Origin: Burkholderiales bacterium
Lineage (GTDB): Bacteria > Pseudomonadota > Gammaproteobacteria > Burkholderiales > Casimicrobiaceae
DNA: 64,000 bases
Direction of reading: 5' to 3'
Assembly (NCBI GenBank): GCA_020853025.1
Contig: JADYZP010000062.1
Location: forward strand, 1-64,000
The position numbers and the translations under genes were made by a program. The notes under the pieces are model-generated. The model saw only the letters and a list, made by a program, of their open reading frames with translations. It had not been told where the DNA came from and ran no database searches. Shown here piece by piece: positions 56,027 through 64,000 of this stretch (its first letter is position 1; each line of letters opens with the position of its first letter).

Positions 56027-57190
56027 ATGTTTGAACGGCCGACCGGAGGCGATCGCGCGCTGCTGGTCGAACTGGATTTCGGCGCCGGCGATCTCCAGCA
56101 TCGGCTGGCCGAACTCACTGCACTGGCCGAGTCCGCCGGCGCGCAGGTCGTCGGCACGCTGACCGGCCGCCGCGCGCGGCCCGATGCCGCGTTCTTCGCC
56201 GGCCGCGGCAAGGTCGACGAAATCGCTGCACTCCGGCGCGAGACCGCTGCGGAACTGGTCATCTTCGATCACATGCTGTCGGGCGTGCAGCAGCGCAACC
56301 TCGAGCAAAAACTCGAATGTCGGGTGGTGGACCGTGCGAGCCTCATCCTCGACATCTTTGCGCTGCGCGCGCGCAGCGCGGAGGGAAAGCTGCAGGTGGA
56401 ACTCGCGCAGCTCGCCCACCTCGCCACCCGCCTTGCCGGCGGCTGGACGCACCTCGAGCGGCAGACGGGCGGCATTGGATTGCGCGGCCCCGGCGAGACC
56501 CAGCTCGAGACCGATCGCCGCCTGATCGGACAACGCGTCAAGCTGTTGCGCACGCGGATTGCGCGTGTGGCAAGGAGCCGCGCCGTACAAAGCCGGACCC
56601 GGCGGCGCGCCGACGTGCGCACCGTCGCGCTGGTCGGCTACACGAACGCCGGAAAGTCGACGCTGTTCAACCGCATGACCGGCGCCCGAGCCTTCGTCGC
56701 AGATCAGCTGTTTGCAACGCTCGATACGACGCTGCGAAAAATGCACGTTCCCGGCGGCGCGCCGATGGTGCTCTCCGATACCGTCGGCTTCATCCGCGAC
56801 CTGCCGCACGATCTCGTCGCCGCGGTCCGCTCGACGCTGCACGAGGCAGCAGAGGCAGATCTCATCATGCATGTGATCGACGCTTCGTCACCGGAGCGCG
56901 ATGAGCAGGTGGCAGCCGTCGATGCGGTGCTGGCCGAAATCCGCGCCGCCGAAGTGCCGCAGATTCGCGTGCTGAACAAGATCGACCTTGCCGAACATCG
57001 CCTCGCACCGGGCGTCGAGCATGATGGCTGTGGTAACATTTCAACCGTTCGCGTCAGTGCGCTGACGGGTGCCGGTTGCGCGGATTTGCGATATGCGCTT
57101 GCGCTGCGTTTTCCGGCCACGGACGGCACGATGCCGGCGCCGCCCGAGCGCAGCCACAATGACCAGGAGGCGACGCCTCGTTGCGCTTGA
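56027..57190 (+). CDS. hflX: Ribosome-splitting GTPase HflX
   Basis: 387 residues. The N-terminal HflX domain ([64 protein letters not shown]), a [17 protein letters not shown] linker, and a G domain with [24 protein letters not shown] and NKID. It separates stalled ribosomal subunits in other bacteria. Confidence 0.97.
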   Translation: MFERPTGGDRALLVELDFGAGDLQHRLAELTALAESAGAQVVGTLTGRRARPDAAFFAGRGKVDEIAALRRETAAELVIFDHMLSGVQQRNLEQKLECRVVDRASLILDIFALRARSAEGKLQVELAQLAHLATRLAGGWTHLERQTGGIGLRGPGETQLETDRRLIGQRVKLLRTRIARVARSRAVQSRTRRRADVRTVALVGYTNAGKSTLFNRMTGARAFVADQLFATLDTTLRKMHVPGGAPMVLSDTVGFIRDLPHDLVAAVRSTLHEAAEADLIMHVIDASSPERDEQVAAVDAVLAEIRAAEVPQIRVLNKIDLAEHRLAPGVEHDGCGNISTVRVSALTGAGCADLRYALALRFPATDGTMPAPPERSHNDQEATPRCA

Positions 57191-57247
57191 GTAGCCCGGC
57201 ATCGCCCCCACCATTGCTTCTGTCACCCTAAATTTCCCAGTCCTCCG

Positions 57248-58426
57248 ATGTCGCTCAACGATCCCCAATGGGGCAAGCGCGGGAACAGCAGCGGCCCGCC
57301 CGACCTCGACGAAATCTGGCGCAACGTCAATCGCCGGTTGAGCGAGCTATTGAACAGGCGTGGCGGCAGCGATGGCGGCGACGGCGGAGGTCCGCCTGGT
57401 CGCGGCATCGCGCTCGGCGGCGCCGGACTGCTGGTGGCGCTGGTGCTGGTCGTCTGGCTGGCGTCGGGCTTCTACATCGTCGACGAAGGGCGCCGGGGCG
57501 TGGTCACCCGCTTCGGCAAGTTCACCGAGACCACGCAGCCGGGCCCGCGCTGGCACCTGCCGTTCCCGGTCGAGGCCGTGGAGATGGTCGACTTCTCCCA
57601 GGTGCGAACCGTCGAAATCGGCTATCGCAATTCCACGGCGAACCGCAACGCCAAGGAAGCGACGATGCTGACCGAGGACGAGAACATCATCGACATCATG
57701 TTCGCGGTCCAATACAACCTGAACAGCGCCGAAGCCTTCGTCTTCAACAATCGCCGGCCGGAGGAAATCGTCAAGTTCGTCGCCGAATCCGGAATCCGCG
57801 AGGTCGTCGGCAACGCCAAGATGGACTTCGTGCTCTACGAAGGTCGCGAGCAGATCGCCGAGCAGACCCGCGAACTGATGCAAAAGGCGATGGATCGCTA
57901 CAAGACGGGCGTGTTCGTCCAGAAGGTGACGCTGCAGAACGTGCAGCCGCCCGACAAGGTGCAGGCGGCCTTCGACGACGCGGTCAAGGCAGCGCAGGAT
58001 CGGGTGCGCCTGATCAACGAAGGGCAGGCCTACGCCAACGGCGTCGTGCCGCGTGCCCGAGGCATGGCGTCGCGTCTGCTCGAGGAGGCGAACGGCTACA
58101 ACACCGAAGTCACGCAACGCGCGGAGGGCGATGCGTCGCGCTTCAAGTCGGTGCTCTCCGAATATGCGAAGGCGCCCGGCGTCACCCGCGACCGCCTGTA
58201 CCTCGACATGATGCAATCGGTGCTCGGCAATTCGAGCAAGATGCTGATCGACCAGAAGAACGGCGGCAATCTTCTCTATCTGCCGCTCGAGAAGCTGATG
58301 CAGCAAAGTGCGGCCGCGGTGGCGCCGGATGACGGCGCACCGCCGCGTGTCGTCACGGCACCGCCGCCCGAGCCCGCGGTCGATCCCACACGATCGCGCG
58401 AGAGCCTGCGCAGCCGTGAGCGCTAG
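57248..58426 (+). CDS. hflK: FtsH-modulating membrane protein HflK
   Basis: 392 residues. A Gly-rich cytoplasmic N terminus, one membrane helix (LGGAGLLVALVLVVWLASGFYIV) and a periplasmic SPFH/Band-7 domain (DEGRRGVVTRFGKFTETTQPGPRWHLPFPVEAVEMVD...). With HflC it forms a large assembly around FtsH. It starts 57 bp after hflX and hflC follows by 12 bp. Confidence 0.96.
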   Translation: MSLNDPQWGKRGNSSGPPDLDEIWRNVNRRLSELLNRRGGSDGGDGGGPPGRGIALGGAGLLVALVLVVWLASGFYIVDEGRRGVVTRFGKFTETTQPGPRWHLPFPVEAVEMVDFSQVRTVEIGYRNSTANRNAKEATMLTEDENIIDIMFAVQYNLNSAEAFVFNNRRPEEIVKFVAESGIREVVGNAKMDFVLYEGREQIAEQTRELMQKAMDRYKTGVFVQKVTLQNVQPPDKVQAAFDDAVKAAQDRVRLINEGQAYANGVVPRARGMASRLLEEANGYNTEVTQRAEGDASRFKSVLSEYAKAPGVTRDRLYLDMMQSVLGNSSKMLIDQKNGGNLLYLPLEKLMQQSAAAVAPDDGAPPRVVTAPPPEPAVDPTRSRESLRSRER

Positions 58427-58438
58427 GGGAATGCACGC

Positions 58439-59332
58439 ATGAAGCTGACGGTACCCATTCTCGCGCTGATCGTCGCGCTGCTGCTGGTCGCGTCGCAGGC
58501 GATCTACACGGTCGACCAGACGAAGTACGCGATCAAATTCCAGCTGGGCGAGATCATCGAGGTCAACGACAAGGCCGGCCTCTATTTCAAGATTCCATTG
58601 GCGCACAACGTCCGCTATTTCGACCGCCGCAACCTGACGCTCGAAAATGCCGATGTCGACCGCGTCGTGACGTCGGAGAAAACTCCGCTGGAGGTCGATT
58701 TCGTCGTGCTCTGGCGAATCGTCGACGTGCGACAGTACTACGTCGCCGTGCAGGGCGATGAGGAGGCCGCACGGCGGCGGCTGTCGCAGACGGTGCGTTC
58801 GAACCTCGCCGAGGAATTCAACAAGGTGACGATGCACGAGGCGATCTCCACCGGTCGCGACCACCTCGTCAACCAGACGATCCAGAAGGCGTCGCAGGAC
58901 GCGAAGCTCATCGGCGTCGAAGTCGTCGATGTGCGGCTGCGCCGGCTGGCGCTGCCCGGCGACGTCACCGGCCCCGTTTACGCACGGATGGAGTCGGAGC
59001 GCAGGCGCGTCGCCAACGAGCTGCGTTCGCTCGGTGCGGCCGAAGCCGAGAAAATCCGCGCCGATGCGGACCGCCAGCGCCAGGTGACGCTCGCCGACGC
59101 GTATCGCCAGGCGCAGAAGATCAAGGGTGAGGGCGACGGCAAGGCATCGGCGATCTACGCGCAGGCCTACGGGCAGAACCCCGATTTCTACGCGTTCTAC
59201 CGCAGCCTCGAGGCCTACAAGGCGACCTTCCACAGCCGGAGCGACCTCCTGGTGCTCGATCCTTCCGGAGAGTTCTTCAAGTACTTCAAGCAGTCGGGGT
59301 CCGGCCGCGGCGATCGCGCGCCGGCGAAGTAG
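58439..59332 (+). CDS. hflC: FtsH-modulating membrane protein HflC
   Basis: 297 residues. An N-terminal membrane anchor (LTVPILALIVALLLVASQAIYTV) and SPFH domain (DQTKYAIKFQLGEIIEVNDKAGLYFKIPLAHNVRYFDRRNLTLE), with ARMESERRRVANELRSLGAAEAEKIRADADRQRQV as the coiled-coil helix. Partner of HflK. Confidence 0.97.
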   Translation: MKLTVPILALIVALLLVASQAIYTVDQTKYAIKFQLGEIIEVNDKAGLYFKIPLAHNVRYFDRRNLTLENADVDRVVTSEKTPLEVDFVVLWRIVDVRQYYVAVQGDEEAARRRLSQTVRSNLAEEFNKVTMHEAISTGRDHLVNQTIQKASQDAKLIGVEVVDVRLRRLALPGDVTGPVYARMESERRRVANELRSLGAAEAEKIRADADRQRQVTLADAYRQAQKIKGEGDGKASAIYAQAYGQNPDFYAFYRSLEAYKATFHSRSDLLVLDPSGEFFKYFKQSGSGRGDRAPAK

Positions 59333-59423
59333 CCGTCGCAGGGTGCGCTGCGCCATGACGCCGGGTGTGGAGCGGTTCGCGTCGCCTGACACACCCATCC
59401 GCCAGCACTGAATTGGAAACAGC

Positions 59424-59604
59424 GTGGATTCACTGTGGGTGGCATTTGCCATGCTGCTGATCATCGAGGGCATCCTTCCGCTCGTCGCCCCCGGCTTCTG
59501 GCGCGACACCTTTCGCAGAATCATCGAGCTGTCGGATGGACAGCTGCGCTTCGTCGGCCTCGTCTCTGTCGCCACGGGCGTGATCTGCCTGCTGCTGCTG
59601 CAAC

Positions 59605-59612
<8 letters not shown>
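59424..59612 (+). CDS. DUF2065 small membrane protein
   Basis: 62 residues from GTG 59424. Two hydrophobic helices (LWVAFAMLLIIEGILPLVAPGFW and LRFVGLVSVATGVICLLLLQ) around FRRIIELSDGQLRFVG, the DUF2065/YjeT pattern. Function unknown; it occurs between hflC and hisZ or purA in many proteobacteria. Its end overlaps the hisZ start by 8 nt. Confidence 0.9.
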
Positions 59613-62054
<2,442 letters not shown>

Positions 62055-62077
62055 ACCGCACGTACAGCGCCAACAAC

Positions 62078-62593
62078 ATGAACCTCATCGTCAGCTGGGA
62101 CGAATACAACGTGCTGGTCGAGCGCCTGGCGCAGAACGTCCACGAATCAAGTTACGAGTTCAACCAGATCATCTGCGTCGCGCGCGGCGGTCTGCGCGTC
62201 GGCGACGTGTTGTCACGGATCTACGCGCAGCCGCTCGCGATCTTGTCGACGCACTCGTACACCGCCGACGGCGGAACGATCAGGGGCGAACTCGTCATCG
62301 CCGAGCACATGACGATGACCCAGCCACGATTGGGCGAGGACGTGCTGCTGGTCGACGACATGGTGGACTCCGGCCATACGCTGGCGGCGGTGCATCGGGA
62401 ACTCCCCCGGCGCTTCCCGCACATCACGCAAATCAGGACTGCGGTGCTGTGGTGGAAGGCATGCTCGACCTTCAAGCCCGACTACTATGCCGAATACCTT
62501 CCGGACAACCCGTGGATCCACCAGCCCTTCGAGGTCTACGACGACATGACTCCGCAAGGTCTAAAGACCCGGCTCGCCACCGGATCGCGCTAA
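62078..62593 (+). CDS. Purine-type phosphoribosyltransferase
   Basis: 171 residues. The PRPP-binding loop is DVLLVDDMVDSGHTLAAV and the N-terminal part has IICVARGGLRVGDVLSRI, as in Gpt/Hpt-type salvage enzymes. NPWIHQPFEVYDDM resembles xanthine-guanine phosphoribosyltransferases. Base specificity cannot be told. It follows purA by 23 bp, consistent with purine salvage. Its TAA stop overlaps the TAG stop of the convergent histone-like gene (62590-62593, CTAA). Confidence 0.88.
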   Translation: MNLIVSWDEYNVLVERLAQNVHESSYEFNQIICVARGGLRVGDVLSRIYAQPLAILSTHSYTADGGTIRGELVIAEHMTMTQPRLGEDVLLVDDMVDSGHTLAAVHRELPRRFPHITQIRTAVLWWKACSTFKPDYYAEYLPDNPWIHQPFEVYDDMTPQGLKTRLATGSR

Positions 62594-63237
62594 GCGCGCT
62601 TTCGCGCGGCCTTCTTCGCCGGCTTGCGCGCAGAGGCTTTTTTCGCAGGCGGGTTCACCGCCTTGGCCGCCGAACGGCGCAGCGTCGTGCCTGCTTTCTT
62701 CGACGCCTTTTTCACCTTCGCGGCACGCTTGCCGACTGCCGTCGATGCCTTCGCCACACGTTTTCTGGCCGCAGTTTTCACTGCTGCCGCCTTGCGCGCA
62801 GCGGTCTTCCCGGCAGCGCCAGACTTGCGCTTGACCGCCGCCTTCTTCACTCCCACCGCCCGCTTGACACGGCCGGCGACCTTCTCCGCACCTGCTTTCG
62901 CCGCCTCGGTTTGGCGCTTGACCGCGCGCGCGGCGCGGCCGGCGGCTTTCTCAGCGTCCGCTTTCGCCGCCTTCGCCCTGCGCTTGACGCTGCGCTCGGC
63001 CTTGCCGTAGGCCTTCTTGGCATCCGCTTCGACGGTCCTGGCGCGACGCTCGATGCTCGTCCGCGTCGCCCTCGCCTTCTTCGCCATGCTCGCCGTCGCG
63101 CGTTGTGTCTCGAGTTTGGCGTCGGTGGCCACCTCCTTGGCTTTTTTCGCGATCGAGGCGCCGACTTTCTGCGCCTTCTCGCTCGCCGCGTCCATTGCGT
63201 CACCGATCCTGGTCAGCAGTCCCTTTGGCTTGCTCAT
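62590..63237 (-). CDS. Lys/Ala-rich histone H1-like protein
   Basis: 215 residues, overwhelmingly Lys, Ala, Arg and Val with no Trp, Cys, Phe or His. An N-terminal helical segment (PKGLLTRIGDAMDAASEKAQKVGASIAKKAKEVATDAK) precedes many irregular KKA/AKA repeats. It resembles bacterial H1-like DNA-binding proteins (AlgP/Hc1 type). Non-specific DNA binding is likely by composition; no specific function is claimed. AGGAG lies 7 nt before ATG 63237. The strand choice is supported by that ribosome site and because the opposite frame is a compositional mirror without a start site. Confidence 0.75.
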   Translation of the reverse strand: MSKPKGLLTRIGDAMDAASEKAQKVGASIAKKAKEVATDAKLETQRATASMAKKARATRTSIERRARTVEADAKKAYGKAERSVKRRAKAAKADAEKAAGRAARAVKRQTEAAKAGAEKVAGRVKRAVGVKKAAVKRKSGAAGKTAARKAAAVKTAARKRVAKASTAVGKRAAKVKKASKKAGTTLRRSAAKAVNPPAKKASARKPAKKAARKRA

Positions 63238-63363
63238 CGTCGATCTCCTGTCGGGTGGTGCCGGACCCGTGGCCGATGCGCGGCGGCTCTCTCGTCCTCA
63301 CGTGCCTTCGCCCTCACCTCGCGCGTTGTCGTGGCGTGCACACCCCGAGCATAACAAGGAACG

Positions 63364-63393
63364 CGGCGGCGACAAACGCTTCCGTCGCCGCCG
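63364..63393. repeat. 10-bp perfect inverted repeat upstream of the terminal gene
   Basis: CGGCGGCGAC (63364-63373) and GTCGCCGCCG (63384-63393) are perfect complements with a 10-nt loop, in the 234-bp gap between two divergent genes. Neither side is followed by a T-run, so it is a possible operator or mRNA structure rather than a terminator. Nothing else was recognised in the gap. Confidence 0.5.
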
Positions 63394-63471
63394 TCCCTGC
63401 GCTACCGTGTGCGTGGAACAGGGCTGCCCCGAGCCGTGGCGAACCATGCAATCCTTCCGATGAGGCAAACG

Positions 63472-64000
63472 ATGATGCGACGACTGCTGCCCCTGCTGGG
63501 ACTTCTGCTGATCGAGTCTGCGACCGGCCAGACGGGCTACTTCCAGGGCGTGACGCCGAAGCCGCCCGATCTCTATCCGCTGCCGGCGAGCCTGATCGTG
63601 ACGCGCACCGCTCCGGCGGGCGGGGTACCCAACGTCGTACCTGCGCTGTACACGCACGTCACGACGCATCCCGAATCGCGCAGCTACGAGTGGGCCAACC
63701 TGACCATCCTCAACAATCCGTCCAACTACGGCGCCAATGTCGCGTCGTACAGCCAGGCGCAGAAGACCGGACTCGGTGCGACCTGGGCCGGAGTTCTGGA
63801 ACTGCAGGACGCCACCGGTCACGGCGGCTTTCATGCGCTCGAGATCGACGCGTTCACCACGGGCCCCTCTCCCTGGCCCGGAAGCATGGACGGTGATCGG
63901 ATAGGGATCGGCATCATCCTCGGCCGCGCGTTCAACACGGGACCGAAGGCGACTATCGACTACGGGGTGTTCATCGCGCCCCAAGCGCTGGACGACGACG
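63472..64000 (+). CDS. Secreted hypothetical protein, cut by the window end
   Basis: At least 176 residues, open at the end. Two in-frame ATGs (63472 and 63475) follow GAGG. A signal peptide (RRLLPLLGLLLIESATGQ) is followed by a Pro-rich start and the segment SYEWANLTILNNPSNYGANVASYSQAQKTGLGATWAGVLELQDATGHGGFHALEIDAF. That pattern (Asn-rich strand, YSQAxKxGxGxTWAxVxExxD) resembles beta-sandwich domains I associate with phage tail or surface proteins, but no family name is certain. Codon use looks like the neighbouring genes. Confidence 0.65.
   Translation, partial: MMRRLLPLLGLLLIESATGQTGYFQGVTPKPPDLYPLPASLIVTRTAPAGGVPNVVPALYTHVTTHPESRSYEWANLTILNNPSNYGANVASYSQAQKTGLGATWAGVLELQDATGHGGFHALEIDAFTTGPSPWPGSMDGDRIGIGIILGRAFNTGPKATIDYGVFIAPQALDDD

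Overview
The window looks like a stretch of chromosome from a high-GC betaproteobacterium. The evidence is gene order. The run pilW-rodZ-ispG-hisS-yfgM-bamB-der-hfq-hflX-hflK-hflC-DUF2065-hisZ-purA, the accA-tilS pair, the alaC-hom-thrC cluster and the surE-pcm-nlpD cluster are all arranged as I know them from Burkholderiales and relatives. No rRNA, CRISPR array, transposase or integrase was seen. All species-level statements are inference.

Layout. (1) 1-2500 is a small, visibly more A/T-rich accessory segment. It holds a BglII/BstYI-type restriction endonuclease (-), a short two-gene operon (a 59-residue unknown protein plus a truncated RadC) with an operator-like palindrome and an attenuator-like hairpin in its leader, and a small ribbon-helix-helix-like protein. 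It abuts the 3' end of an initiator tRNA-fMet gene (-), a classic island boundary. (2) 2.6-9.7 kb: an FbpC-like ABC ATPase, then the tightly coupled alaC-hom-thrC-C13-peptidase-like operon (-), with a divergent Mth938-domain gene. (3) 9.7-16.5 kb: a histone-deacetylase-like enzyme with an ABC-2 exporter (-), divergent from a moxR-DUF58-tgpA transglutaminase operon (+). (4) 16.5-22.1 kb: surE-pcm-nlpD (-) and a split ferric-iron uptake system: permease (+) and periplasmic binding protein (-, behind a Fur-box-like palindrome), convergent. (5) 22.2-31.8 kb: mltB, pyrD, a CinA-like molybdopterin-domain protein, a DUF1631 protein and hrpA. (6) 32-40.6 kb: a 1136-residue CPBP membrane protease that appears to be a full tandem duplication with an inactive second half, a three-subunit pnt transhydrogenase, a tartrate/D-malate dehydrogenase and a divergent EamA exporter. 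(7) 40.9-46.3 kb: accA-tilS and a dctPQM TRAP transporter. (8) 46.4-62.6 kb: the housekeeping run from ndk to purA and a phosphoribosyltransferase, all on + and mostly with overlapping start/stop codons. (9) 62.6-64 kb: a Lys/Ala-rich histone-H1-like gene (-) and a secreted protein cut by the window end.

How the parts relate. The alaC-hom-thrC genes serve Ala and Asp-family amino-acid metabolism. The 47-62 kb block combines cell-envelope genes (rodZ, pilW, bamB, yfgM, hflKC), translation and RNA genes (rlmN, hisS, hfq, der, hflX) and nucleotide/histidine/isoprenoid biosynthesis (ndk, purA, hisZ, ispG). The Fbp components, on three separate units, would together form one ABC importer if the 2.6-kb ATPase really serves the 19-kb permease. 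The most unusual items are the duplicated CPBP protease, a C13 peptidase-like protein whose expected catalytic His is Arg, the radC leader, and the symmetric divergent promoters between surE and the permease gene.
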